Source: Aaosphaeria pasadenensis (Eukaryota; Ascomycota; Dothideomycetes; Pleosporales). From it: a DNA stretch of 64,000 nt. Position 1 is the stretch's first letter. Each line of letters starts with the position of its first letter. A program made the position numbers and the translations under genes. Below the pieces are notes generated by a model. That model worked only from the letters and a program-made list of their open reading frames with translations, was not told the DNA's origin and searched no databases. This document shows positions 1 to 12,202 of the stretch, one piece after another. The stretch is taken from the NCBI GenBank assembly GCA_022813625.1, contig JAKLMB010000011.1:496001-560000 (forward strand), written 5' to 3'.

Positions 1-3000
1 CCTCCCCCCTCGACAACCTCAGTCCACACCAAACAGTAAAACAACAAAACACCACAAGAAAACCCCTAAATAACCCAAACATCTCCCACCCATCATCTCC
101 CCATCGCCAGCCAGCCCTATGCATCCACGCACAGATCCAACATCCACCCCAGCGCAGCCCTACGCGCAGGCGTCGCGACCCAAGTTTCAGCAATCTGACA
201 TCAGCGCGCACGCACCCACGCAACCAACCGACCACGCCGCACGACGCAAGAGAGAAAAAAACATCCAGACGTAATGCCGAGCGATCTGAAAAAATGTCCT
301 ACGATGTGGTCGTGCGAGCGAAGGAGGCATGCACGGCGTTTTACGAATGCGAGATGAGATGGCCAAGAGATGCGAGGCGCATGTGTATGCAGGTACAGAA
401 ACTATAGTCATCTGTGAAAGATAATAAGTACCATCGTGGTCGCTTGGATTTGGTGGACATCAAGAAACCAACAAATCTGCAGTGCAGTCTCCAGCGAACA
501 AGAAGAACACGATTTTCATTTGTCTGTATAACATTCATCGCAAAAGAGAATTGCAATAATATCTACCTACCTATCGACTCGACATCAGAAAACATCAACG
601 AGCCAAAGATTTTCAACTTCAACTTCTACCACTTCATCTGTACATACATATATCAGTACATACCAACAACTGCACCAAACGAATCACTATACATATACAC
701 ACCCACAACCAACAAAACCTGCACCACACACTCCACCCAAAAATCCCCAATAACAACAAGATGATCGGCCTCATCCTCCCAATCTACAACATTCACACCT
801 CCTGGTCGCCATCACCGGCGGACACGATGATCGCGATGTACCAACTACCCACAATATCTTCACCCGCAAGTCAGGCCGCCTCATCGCCACCGACTACATC
901 TCCATCTTCATCAACATCCACATCCACAAATACATCGCCATCGACAACCACGCCGGGGAATGGAGCTCAGATACAGCAGGCGTTAGAGCGTGCATTAATG
1001 TTTTGTGAGGATGCGGAGGAGGGCGATGTCTGTCGGACGGGATAAGCCTGGTGCGAGTGGGGGAGGGGGAGTGGGCCTGGTGCCGAGTAATGAGGAAGTG
1101 GAGTTGATTGAGGGGAAGTGTAAGATTATGCGTATGATTATGTATATATTGTATATTATTGTAAATACCAGCATGAGGGTTGTATATAGTGGGATGGATG
1201 GATGGACTTAATGGATCTGTATATAATTCTGAAATACTTTGATCTGTTTTGCACTGAAAATATTCAGTTTGGTTTTATACTAAGAAATGCTTTGATGTAT
1301 TGATCATCTTGAAGGTCTTTAATATGATGTTCATCGCTCATCGTTGGAGCCTTTGTCCAGGATTTCATCAGTTACCATGTGTAAGTGAAGAACGTAGATT
1401 GGCGGAAACCTCAAGTTTAGTCTCTAACGAAGGTTTGCAAGAAAATAATATGATGATCATAACATAACCGTCTTTCACGATGTCCTCTGCTAGATGTGTG
1501 GGCATTTTTCAAAGCAGAAGCATAACCTGGGTCGTTAATGGCCTAGCATGGAAACCATTTCATCGCGTGTGTATCTCCATATTCTTGGTTGGCACTCACT
1601 ATTTTGCCATCGTCATGTGCTGCGTTTAGTTTCATGATTCTCAAACATCATATTTAGCGCTCGAGTGTTGAAATTTTTTTCGAAACAAGCGCGTGAGGAT
1701 TGATACCGGAGAATTGTGAACAATCAATTTACGAGTCCGGTTATAGAACTTGAGCATGCTGTTGTTCAAGCACTTTTAGAATGGCATGGCATGAGATTGT
1801 TTACCATCTGCGACCTGTAGCAAGGCCTTCCAACGGTGTTCGGGCGTCCGATCTGGCCAGAGGCGCTGGGGTGGTCGCATGAAAGAGCCGCAGAGCCGCA
1901 AAGGAGACGAATGCCACGCGGAAGAGGATCATCAGGCGTGCACCGTGCTCCTTGGGGGAGAGATCGCATCGTGATATCCATGGTGTGTAGGGCTGGAGTT
2001 AAAATTGAACGGGCGTGCACACCTTGTAGACAGGAGCCGAAACACAATCCTTCGAACTTGTTCTTACTGGTAAAGGGGGGCCGTTGAATGTGATTTTCCA
2101 GGCGTTGCGAAATCGACTGGATCGGGTTGTTAGTTGAACCTCGATGAAGGATTCCCACGTTCGACAAGTGCCGCCTCATTCTAAATATGTAGGTAAGAGG
2201 GGGCGAATCTGGCTGCGATCTAGGTTGACGTTACAGATGTTAAATCTCCGATTCGGTGCGCTGGGGTGAGGGAAAGTTTTACGATGTCCTCAGACGCAAT
2301 GTCAATGCCGGAATGGTGGAAGCGATTCGCTGAAACGGAGAGTATTGCGTGTACGGCAAGGCTGGCACGTCCGTGTGTCGTGCCACATGTCGTATTCATC
2401 ATATTCAGCTGTGGTAAGAAATTCGGCTCAAGCCGAACGGGCGAGATTCCTAGACCTGGCATCCCACTAAGGGACTACTGGTTCTCGAAGAGAGACAGCG
2501 AGGGTGTCCTGCGGCCTTGAACAGTCGTTCCCGAGATGCCGCACGTGTTTCGCATGGAAGAGGGCAACATGCGTTGGGAATGGCAGTGAGTGTATTTTAG
2601 GCGATTGGTTACGACACATGAGGCTGATCATCGGTATTCTTCGACGAATGAAACTGTTTAGATCATGCACTGTGGCTGTCCTCTGTTTGAGCACTTATCA
2701 AACATTGATGCGAATGATGGGAATGGTTCGGCAGTGACAGGTCTGTTCTGTTTTGCCCTGCTCTCTGCTATCCTATCCTGTCCTGTTCTTAGAGTGGGAC
2801 TGGACTGGACTGCCACGCGAACCCATATGCGCGGTTCGTCCCGAGTGAGTGGAGAGGAGTGGCGAAGTGAGTTTAGTCGTCTCAACCACGCGATATTATT
2901 AGCTCTCTGCGACGAACTACAGCCTATGATTTAATCAAACATAGGGCCGAAGATGCAGGAGAATATCTCGTAGGCTCTCCTAAGGCTTTCTCCAATATAG

Positions 3001-4052
3001 TGTGATTCGATGAGGCAGAAATTTCGAGACTCCAAGTTCATCGACGTGCAGCATCTCGGGCCACGAACAGGAAATGGGATAGCCGGATCCATGCCGGTGT
3101 GACCTCATGCTCGTGTAAGAGGGCAATAAGCGGCATTGGCCTAGCAAGAGACCGGGGCCGAGATAGAGAGGGTAGTTGTTGGATCAGGGCGAAAGCCAGT
3201 AGGGAGAGGGAGATAGGAAGGGAGAATTGAGTGATGGCCTGTGCACAGGCTCATCTCATGCCATGTTAGAGATGTGGCATGGAGTATGGGTGGATGAGTG
3301 GATGAGTTGGACGACGGATTGGTTGAAGGGTTGAAGGGTTGATGGTGAGTGGATGGTTGGAGGACGGAAGGATGAATGATGCGCATCTGAGGGGGCGGCT
3401 GTGTTGGACTGTGCACGCCTATTCACACTTGCGACTGCCTTTCCAACTGTCCAGCCAACACTTAATCACACACAACTTTGTACTCCTCCTCTTCTCGTCT
3501 TCAGCCTTTTGCTGTTCTATCTCGTGTGCAATTAGGAGCGAAAGAAGTCGAGGAAATTGCCCTCGGTCGCATTGGTAGTCTGCATCTCCATCTTCTCAGC
3601 CTTAAGGGGTTTCGATCGCGCGGGCGGTTCAACCTGTGCAACGTGCCAAAGCCATTCCCGCTCAAACTGTTGGTCTGACTGTCACGAGCCACATCTCAAG
3701 ACTTGCGCAATTCTGATACATCCACAACAGACCATACCATACACACTGTCGGCCGGCCTCCCTTTGCCCCCTACCCTTTCCCACGTCAGCAGTGCACCCT
3801 GACCCGGAAGATTGCTGCTGCACGGATCCTGGGAGACCGTCCGTGGCCTCCAGCAGTAGAAACAGTGTACAAGCGCGGTTGTTACAGGCCCCTCGGCTTG
3901 GGCTGCCTTTGCTTTGCGTCACAGTAGCCTTTCGTGCGCAGTTCACTCCATGTGGTTCATATAGAAGTCCTCGCAGAGAATCGCAGGTTGCAGGTCCAAC
4001 AAGCAACCAACTCTCCCCTCTTCACCCCCACTACGACTTCATCAAACCTAAC
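1..4052. other. Gene-poor stretch, no convincing gene
   Basis: The first ~1 kb is C/A-rich, low-complexity sequence. The only ATG ORFs there are short: 119-274 (51 codons), 294-410 (38 codons, three Cys) and 761-1045 (94 aa, S/T/P-rich). None has a recognisable domain. Around 3290-3365 there is a G-rich imperfect repeat of GGATGAGT/GGTTGAA units. The last few hundred bases before 4053 are pyrimidine-rich and probably contain the promoter and leader of the Zn2Cys6 gene. I saw no transposon or RNA gene here. Confidence 0.5.
761..1045 (+). CDS. Doubtful small S/T/P-rich ORF
   Basis: An ATG-initiated ORF of 94 codons. Its middle is a run of Ser, Thr and Pro and its end is more balanced (an Ala/Leu/Glu helix-like stretch with two Cys). 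The low-complexity part reads open in more than one frame: the +1 frame is also open from about 754 to 1005 and gives an Ile/His-rich product without an ATG. That makes a compositional artefact likely. No family recognised; kept only as a weak candidate. Confidence 0.15.
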   Translation: MIGLILPIYNIHTSWSPSPADTMIAMYQLPTISSPASQAASSPPTTSPSSSTSTSTNTSPSTTTPGNGAQIQQALERALMFCEDAEEGDVCRTG

Positions 4053-5794
4053 ATGGGATTCTCGGGAAAACCAAGCAAAGGCTGTGCGCCGTGTCGAGCA
4101 AAAAGAACAAAGTGAGTAAACAATATCTTTCTTGTCCTCTTCTATCCGTCTGAAGGTCGAGAAGACGAGTCGAGTCGCCCAATCGGGTAATAGTCTCGTG
4201 GTCCAGGCGCATTCCTGCGCTCTGATTGGCCTGTGGTCACTATCTTGTTCTGACGTTTCACCAGATGTGACTTGGCCGTTCCCTCTTGTACTCAGTGCAT
4301 CCGCAAAGGCAGAGTCTGTTCTGGCTACCGAAATGAACAAGACCTGCTATTCAGAAACGAGACAAAACTTGTCGTTCGAAAAGCTAAGAGACGGCACGAG
4401 AGCCAATCGCCACCGCCAAACCACCTCCCGATGGAGGCTTTCTCAATGCAATTGTTCAACCCTATGCCCTCAAGGAGAGCAGCAGTGAACGACGAGGCTG
4501 AAATGCACTTCTTCGCACATCTCAATGAAAAACTGTTTGCATCCCAAGATTGCTCTACTGGTGGTGGTTATGACTATATCCTTCCTGTATATTCACAAGA
4601 CCTCCTATCGAACGGGCCCGTACCGGAGATAATAAGAGCAACCGGACTGGCAGCACTCGGGAGCACTCGAGGATCTCCAGAGCTCTTGATCGCGGCGAGA
4701 CAAAAGCGAGGACAGGTCCTTCGACACCTGAATCAGCAACTCCAAGATCCCAGGATGGCGCTCTCAGACTCGTCAATATTGACTTGCGTGTTACTGAGTC
4801 TATTCGAGGTAAGCTATTCCATTCACCACCGAAAACTCCAATTTGTTAATTCGTATCCAGAATGTGCTTTGCGAAGGTTCACAATCCACTCAAGCGATGA
4901 CCTACCATCTCCAAGGCGCCTTAACACTTTCCGAACTTCGAGGCTCAGCACAATTCAGCACTGAAGTCGGACGTGGTATCTACGCAAGAATGCGAGGTTT
5001 CATCGTGCGTCCTCCTCTTTTCTTATTTCTCATCCAATTCCCAGTCTCAACTAACGAATATCCAGCTTGCCCACTGCCTGCAGACCCGCGATCCCATCCC
5101 TCCCTTCATCCTCACCTTCCTCGACGACGAATCCATCACCCAACGCGACTTCGCTCCTGACTTCTACAAACTCCTCGCACGTCTCTGCCAACTACGATCA
5201 GACCACAAACAAAAGGGCTACGTCGATGCGCCCATGGCCACCGAAGCCTCATCCCTCGTCAACGAATTCGACCTCTGGCACCCACACATCCCCGACTGGC
5301 ACCCTTACTCTCGACCCTCAGCCGACGACTTCCGCCGCAACGTCGACGACGACACCTACCGCTTCATGTGGCTCTCCAACACCTGGTTCTTCAAGCACAC
5401 GGCGCGGGTCCTCGCCTCAGACATGGTGATCGAGTACGCGCGAGCCCAGCTCCTCCTCGCCCCCGCCTCCGCCTCCGCGACCTCCACCCTCGCCGATGCA
5501 GTCTCTACGCAGACCTCCCTCTGCTTCGAACTCCGCGATTCGACGGAGTACTACTTCGACAAGTTTCGCAGCGCAGAGAGTTGTCAGCGCACGGCCGGCG
5601 GGTACGGTCTCCTGTGGCCGCTGTATGTACTTAGCATGTCTGCGACCAGCACTAGCGAGACGATGCTTTGGATCAAGGACATGGCGTCGGGCATCGCGGA
5701 TGCATTTGGAATCAGGCAGGGAAGGGCGATGGCGGATTTCATCGCGCTATTCTGTTCTCCGCCGGCGGATGATGGGTTTTTGCTGGGTTTGTGA
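4053..5794 (+). CDS. Zn(II)2Cys6 fungal transcription factor
   Basis: Predicted nuclear DNA-binding regulator of about 491 aa. Exons are 4053-4111, 4265-4808, 4861-5004 and 5066-5794; each junction has GT-AG borders and keeps frame. The N-terminal binuclear zinc cluster (residues ~10-37) has spacing C-X2-C-X6-C-X6-C-X2-C-X6-C and is completed only when intron 1 is removed, which supports the model. A Lys/Arg-rich linker (KAKRRHES) follows. The remainder looks like the fungal-specific C-terminal regulatory region common in this class, ending in a hydrophobic Trp/Leu-rich part. Start: the ATG lies directly before the cluster in a good context (aacATGg). Target genes cannot be inferred; neighbours give no pathway hint. 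Confidence 0.85.
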
Positions 5795-7346
5795 TGGGCG
5801 AATACATCAGGCTGGACACCTCGGTATCGAAGATTGTGATTGTGCTGCACGGGTTGCTTTTCACTTTTCATATCTTTTTTTGGGAGGCGGTATGATCTTT
5901 ATTTTATTTGGGAATGATGATATGATGGGGTAATTCGGACGATAGAGACCTCCTGTATATTTTTGTGTATTTGTACGATTATTAGTATATAGCCAACTCA
6001 AGTAGCCTTAATCAGATTTCTAGATGTACATACGAATAACCTCCCACGTCTCCCCTCTTGAATAATAATCATAGGACTATCTCATAGGTATTTAGAGACA
6101 AAATAGAATTTGAAGATAATATCCCTTGTTTAGATGAGGTCTGGATTTATCCTACTTTGTGGATTCGTAAACAGTGTTCTTAGACTCCCTATATCGCCTT
6201 TGCGCAAAATGAGGGTACACACTACCTAGAACAACACTAGATGCATCACGGAGTTTGATCGATCGTCCTCGCTACTGCTGATAACAATGCCCTCGATGAC
6301 GTCGAGTAATTCACTTAAGGACGCGAGGAGCTCGTTGACACGCTTGGCGCATAGTCGAGGTTGCACTCGAATTGTGTTCCGTACACAACTCGGAGAGGAG
6401 AGCTTATGCTAGGGGCAATCCTGGTGAAGAGAGTACGGAGTACCAGCAAGAGACTTCGTTGAATGCACGTCGATGTTGATTGTAGTTAACTAGGGGACTT
6501 GACACCATTCTCTGCTGAGACCGACTTTTCTCGCACTGAGCGTCATTGATAAGCGAGACTTGGAGGCGGTGACCTGGTGATGTGGGTGTTGATCATCTTC
6601 AACCGAGTCACTCAAGAACGCGAAGGCAATGGATAATTTATGAAAGTGAATAATCAGTGTTAATATTAAGTTCGAAGGGCACCTTTGGCAATAATGCCGT
6701 TGTCATGGTGGTTGTCACTGGTTGATAAGAACATCTCGACAAACAAACACTCTCCGAGTCCTGCTGCTTCACCCCTTGCGAAGTCGCAGGATGTCTTTGA
6801 TTTCGATAGTTCAACAGACGCTTTCGGAAAGAGAGGTGTGACGTGGTGAGACGTGAGATGGAGACCTGGTTGGGTATTTGGGGTTTGGAGTTGTTAGCGG
6901 TTGGCGTGTCCGGGGTTGCGGCTGGGATGGTTGGTTGGCTGTGGTTGTTGGGGTAACGCGCCGTCGGACGCCGCCTGTAAACACACGAGAATCAACTGTT
7001 CCCTCTAGCCTCACCTGCCTCCAATTACCTATTATCTCTCCCCCATGTCCGTCCATTAGTTGCCCTTACTATCGCTCCCCACTGCTACCAACATCGTCAC
7101 TCTTGAGCAGTGCTTTGTGTTCGGTTTCCCTTTGGACGGACGTGACTCGAATCACATCACATACACTCACTCATTTTTACCTTGCCATCCTACCTAGCCA
7201 TCTGCATCCACGTCTCGTGCTCTCCGCTCTCGCATATCGATCCAACAACGAATGTCGTCGCGCCAGCATACACTCGCTGGATGAGTTGCAATAGGATCAA
7301 CAGCTGAATTTGATCTGAGTTTGGATTATAATAACACACATTCGAA
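5795..7346. other. Intergenic: TF 3' region and CYK3 promoter/leader
   Basis: No gene recognised over ~1.55 kb. The part after 5795 is AT-rich and looks like 3' UTR/terminator. From about 6960 to 7346 the sequence is C/T-rich with few purine runs, typical of a fungal 5' leader upstream of CYK3. The short ORFs here are in this leader or antisense to it and have no domain. Confidence 0.5.
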
Positions 7347-10300
7347 ATGGCGCCAGGTGCACAAGCATTGCCCACGCGGTTTCCATGTTGGTGCAAGGCT
7401 GTCTACTCATGGGGCGGTGAGGTATGTTTTCTGGAAAACTACCATGATGACACCGCGGCGGACGTACTAACATTCTCATCATAGACGAAACGCGATCTTG
7501 GATTCATCGAAGGCGATCTCATCGAATGTCTTAATGCAGGAGACGGTTCATGGTGGATGGGAAGGCTGAAGCGGGATAGACGTATGGTCGGATTGTTCCC
7601 ATCCAACTTCGTCGAATTACTCGACGAGTCTTTCCAACCGTGGAACCGAAATGTCAGCCCAAGGACCAGCGGAGGAAGCATCTCGCGGCAGAACAGTGCT
7701 CAGCCTAAGCAAGTACCACAGAAGGCGAAAAGCATGTTTAGGAAGCCCTTCACCGCCTATGCCGCTGCATCTCAGCCGAACCCAGAGGCCGCCAAACGCC
7801 AGATACAGAAGGCTGGAGGTTTATCACCGAGCGGGTCGAATGCAGGGCAGAAGACACATAAGCCGTATTCGTCGATGAAGAGGTCTTCCACCGAAAGCCG
7901 CGAGACTGCCTCACCTGTACCTGCTGTTCCTTCAAATCTTCGCGCGGTGTCGCCTCGTCCTGCGCCATCACGACTGGTACAATCACGAGCGCCATCTCCT
8001 TTGCCGCCAGCCGATTATTCTCGTGCTCCGTCACCTGCGCCTCCTGCACAGTACCAAAGCTATCAGCGAGCTGCATCCCCTGCACCGCCCGTGCAGCATC
8101 AATACCACCACCGAGCCGTGTCGCCTGCACCTCCCGTACAGCATCACTATCAACATCGAGCCGTATCCCCAGCACCTCAACCCCATTATCAATCACAACC
8201 GCGAGCCGTATCTCCAGCACCATCATTCCAATATCAGCGGGACCCAAGAGCCGTATCACCTGCTCCATCGTTCCAGTACCAACAACACTCTCGAGCGGTG
8301 TCCCCTGCACCTCAACCGCAATATCACTCGCATTCGCGGGCAGTATCTCCCGCCCCGTCGTTCCAGTATCGAGCATATGACCGTGGTCCATCTCCAGCTC
8401 CAGAAATCTACTCTCGTGAACCGTCGCCTGCGCCTCAACAACAGTATCGAGCCTATTCTCGTGGACCTTCACCAGCTCCTCAGCAATACGAAGCTTATTC
8501 TCGTGGGCCTTCACCTGCTCCTCAGCAATACGAGGCTTATTCTCGTGGACCATCCCCGGCTCCATTCCGGGAGCCGTCTCCTGCTCCCTATCAAGACGTC
8601 GACTCGCCGCCTCCGCCTCCGCCTCCTCATCGCGTTGCCTACAATCCCAGCCGCGTGCCATCTCCTGCACCCCCGCAGCATGATTACCACACACCTGCTC
8701 CACCATCTCCTGATCCGCGTGCGACAACCCGTGGTAACTTTACACCCTCGCCACTTACAAACGCCATGAACGATGTTATGTCTTCGCTCCAGGATATGAG
8801 TATGTCTCGTAGTGAAACATCTCCCGATGAACCAGCAACACCGCCCTCAATATGGTCACCAGAAGCGTTCGATGAAGTCTACAAGGCATCGGCCAAGAAG
8901 GTCCGCGCCCAAAGCCAGGTTGTTTACCCCGATGATGACGACCTCGATGAAGACCCGCCTCAAGTACAGAGCTACGTCCAGCGCATGGAGAGTCGCCTTC
9001 GTAAAATGCAGCAGGAGGAGAACCAAGGCAACAAGAAAGACGAGCTATTCATGCCCCAAGATACAGATGGTCCTCCGCCCGCGCCACCGCCAAAGAACCC
9101 AATGTATCGCAATAGGTCAGGCTCCACTTTGGAGAACGACGAGCCGGATCTTGAGCGTAAGGAATCGAAAACTCTTCGACATAGGAAATCTGCGTATGAG
9201 ATAGGACGAAACGTCTTGGGCCGCACATTCACGACGAAGACCAACTCTACGAGCGCTACTAATAGCACGCATCATACTCTAATGTCTGGACATTCTGCTA
9301 CTGGAATGAGCGCGACAAGCGCAGGAAGCTTCTACCGCAAGAAGCTGAGTAAGAACAGACCAATGAGTACCATTGAGACTACCCAAACGGCCAAAGGATA
9401 CGGGTTCGACGATGGAAGGCCGGAGACACCTTTCACGGGCGTCACATACCACTCCAGCCATGCTTCTCAACCTCGGCCTTCAACAAGCCATCAACAACGA
9501 GAAGAATGGAATGATCCTATGCCAGAAGGACAGGATCCCCTTGGAGGGCTCACCGCACCGAAGCCGAAGAGGAGCGGTTTCTTCCGCAAGATGATCGATA
9601 GTGCAAAGACCCAAGCAGCGAATGCTCGAAGTACGATTGCCACCAGCTCAATCAGCAGACCCGGCTCAAGAGCAGCAAGCAGGGCAGCTTCGAGAGCCGC
9701 GAGCCGATTGGACAACAACGCACCAACAGGAATAGCTGGTGGAACGGCAGTCCAGTCTCATGGTTCCCGTGATATGGGAATGAATGGCGGCGTGGACTGG
9801 GTTCAAGTCCGTCGAGACGTCAACAGATCTAATTCCCTGAGCAAGAATGAGCGAATGGAGAGAGCAGACAGGTGTCAGATGCTTGATATTCCCGTACTCA
9901 ATCCGGTTGAGGTCCTTTACGAATCTGCCGAAGGAGACGAGGGTCTTGATGGCCTGCCAATTGCGGAACCCACCAATTTCACCACCTCGAATCTTGGTCT
10001 GGTCGACAAGAGCGCACGTTTCATCAACAGTATACCGCTTGGAACAACTTCCTCCCAATTGGCACAAGGCTACGTCTGCCGACCGTACCGCAGCGACGTG
10101 CAGCGATTGCGGGCAATATTCACATGGGTTAGTGAGCGTGTTTCATGGGATGAAGATTTCGAAGGAGATATCGATACCCGACAAGTGATCCAGAACAAGC
10201 GAGGATGTTCGGAAGAAGTTGCGCTGCTTGTCGCAGAGATGTGTGCTTCGGTCGGACTCCACGCCGAGGTCGTGCGTGGTTATCTCAAAACTCCCGGCGA

Positions 10301-11538
10301 GCCTTTGGACCTTGAGAGCGTCGCGCGACCGAATCACTTCTGGAATGCCGTGATCGTCGAAGGAGAATGGCGTATCATGGACTGCTCACTTGCCGGCCCG
10401 ACAAATCCTAAGCGCGCTCAGTATTCCGATGCTGGATCCCAGGTCGCCGACGGATGGTACTTCCTTGCACGACCGATGGAGATATGCTACACGCATGTTC
10501 CCCTCTTACCTGAGCAGCAGCACATCTGTCCCCCACAGCCGCATGAGATCCTAATGGCTCTACCGTGCGCTTGTCCTACGTACTTCAAGCATAGTCTCCA
10601 GACGGTCGACTTCGATACTAGCCTGTTGAATCTGGATGGTCTTGAGTTAGCCCACGTATACATCACAGTCCCCGAAGACGTAGAATGCTTTGCAGAAGTC
10701 GAGGCCAAAGCTGTCTCTCAGGATGTAGATGGTGATTACTATGAGAGTGGTGATGTAATACGGAAGCCCGCCCTTGCACAGGCAGAATGGAAGGGTGGTC
10801 AGAAACGCTACACCATCAAGGCACTTCTCCCGGGCGATGAGGGTCATGGAGTTCTGAAGGTATACGCTGGACCTCGTGGTCTTATGGTAAGTTGAATAAG
10901 ATTTGCCCACAGCTGTGCTTAATCAACATGAGCTTTGCTGACCAGTTTCACAGCACTCCAACAAACTCAACCCACACTCGCTGGCGCTTGGCCTGCCTAT
11001 CACTCATACAGGTGTCAACCCGCCGTACTCGTTCCTCACTCTGCACCCAACTCCCCATGCCCAACGCCACGATCTCTACGTTGCACAACCTCAGTGTGCC
11101 AATCTCGCACTCAACAACACTTTCGTCTTCACCGTGCGGCAGCACCCATCATCCCTGACCCGTTCCCCTGACGCCGCTATCGCCGCCCCCAACGGCCGTG
11201 TAAGCCCTAACCCCTTTGCCCGTCCCGCCTCCGCCATGTCCATGCAATCCATCTCAGCATCTGGCTCCAACTTCTCCCATCCATCGAACTCATCGTCGAA
11301 CTCTTCCTCCTCAAATCCATCCTCGATGAAACCCGCGAAATTGGCAATTCAGACCCCGACCGGCAAGATCATCCGCCTGACGAGAAAGAGCGAGCACATG
11401 ATGTCCACTTCAGATGTCATAGAAGGCAGTGTTTGGGAGACTGTTATCAAGATCGGAGAGAAGGGCACCTGGAGGGGATTAGTGCTCGCGGATAGGAGTG
11501 CTAGGTGGTGCGTCTTCGCCCAATGGGAGTGCAATTAG
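7347..11538 (+). CDS. CYK3: Cytokinesis protein Cyk3 (SH3 + transglutaminase-like)
   Basis: Large scaffold of ~1353 aa acting at the division site, where Cyk3 promotes septum formation (family knowledge). Exons: 7347-7421, 7485-10886, 10954-11538. An SH3 domain spans residues ~17-75 (ends GLFPSNFVELL); it is assembled only by splicing intron 1. Residues ~205-420 are a tandem SPAP repeat array. A second disordered part has SRAA repeats near residue 750. The transglutaminase-like domain lies at ~895-1000, with Cys933 (RGCSEE), His976 (NHFWNAV) and Asp991 in catalytic-triad spacing. This Cys is reported missing in some Cyk3 relatives, so retention is worth noting. The C-terminal exon carries a Ser/Asn-rich linker and a terminal beta-rich module. 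Start: first ATG in frame with the SH3 domain. Confidence 0.93.
8022..8670 (+). repeat. SPAP tandem repeats inside CYK3
   Basis: About fifteen degenerate units with core R-x-x-S-P-A-P followed by a Gln/Tyr/His-rich tail. Early units are 15 residues (45 nt; RAVSPAP type). Later ones are 14 residues (42 nt; RGPSPAPQQYEAYS), and two adjacent 42-nt copies near 8480-8560 are nearly identical. The array has no stops in several frames, which explains the long overlapping ORFs on both strands here. It is probably a flexible proline-rich linker with SH3-ligand or phospho-Ser-Pro sites (inference). Confidence 0.9.
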
Positions 11539-12202
11539 GCATGTTCACCCCATATGAAGAAGTGATGCAAAACATACTGTTCTGTTCAATTCTGGTTTCG
11601 AGGGATCTAAGGTTCATACTTCGTTGCCTTTTCTCCTCCTTTCCATTTTACGGTTTCTCTTTCTTTCCTCCCCCTTGTAATGTCTGTCCGAGAGGCACCG
11701 CTTCCCCAGCTAACCCTCTTCACGAAAAAGCGCGCGATAAAGACGGCCTCTTTCTTCAACTTTTGTTCGATTCTCTAACTTTCCTTTCTTTTTGGCGCTC
11801 GGCTGCATCACACGGCGGCGTTTCTTCTTCAACATTTACGACTTCTGTTTCTTGTTTCTTGACGGTCTTTCTGCTGTGTACGAGTATAGTGCGCACGATT
11901 TTTTTTATTGGGGAGGTGGGGTTTGAGATAGGCGTTTGAGAAACATTGCATAGCATTATCATACTTTATTCCCCCCTTGCTCATATGGGCGGGGGGCTAT
12001 GTTCAGAAAAGGAGAGAATTCATGTGCACAAATTGTTTAGGAAATGAAATTAAGAGAGTTGAAAAAGTATGATTGGTGTCTCATCTGGTTCAAGTTTATG
12101 TTTCTGTCTATGTTTATGTTCATGATGTCATTTTGTGATGGTGATGTTTGAACTTGGTACAACTTTTTCATTGATTGTTCTACGAAAGTGCTATGTTTTT
12201 GT
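11539..12202. other. Convergent intergenic region CYK3/GluRS
   Basis: Lies between two 3' ends. It is T-rich with pyrimidine tracts (11640-11880) and an AT-rich part near 12000-12180, consistent with two 3' UTRs and polyadenylation regions. No gene seen. Confidence 0.5.

Noticed and set aside
7750..8727. 325-codon ORF antisense to CYK3 and a 248-codon ORF in another plus frame (8023-8769)
   Set aside because: Open only because the SPAP repeats lack stops in several frames; no domain and the real frame encodes SH3 and transglutaminase-like domains.
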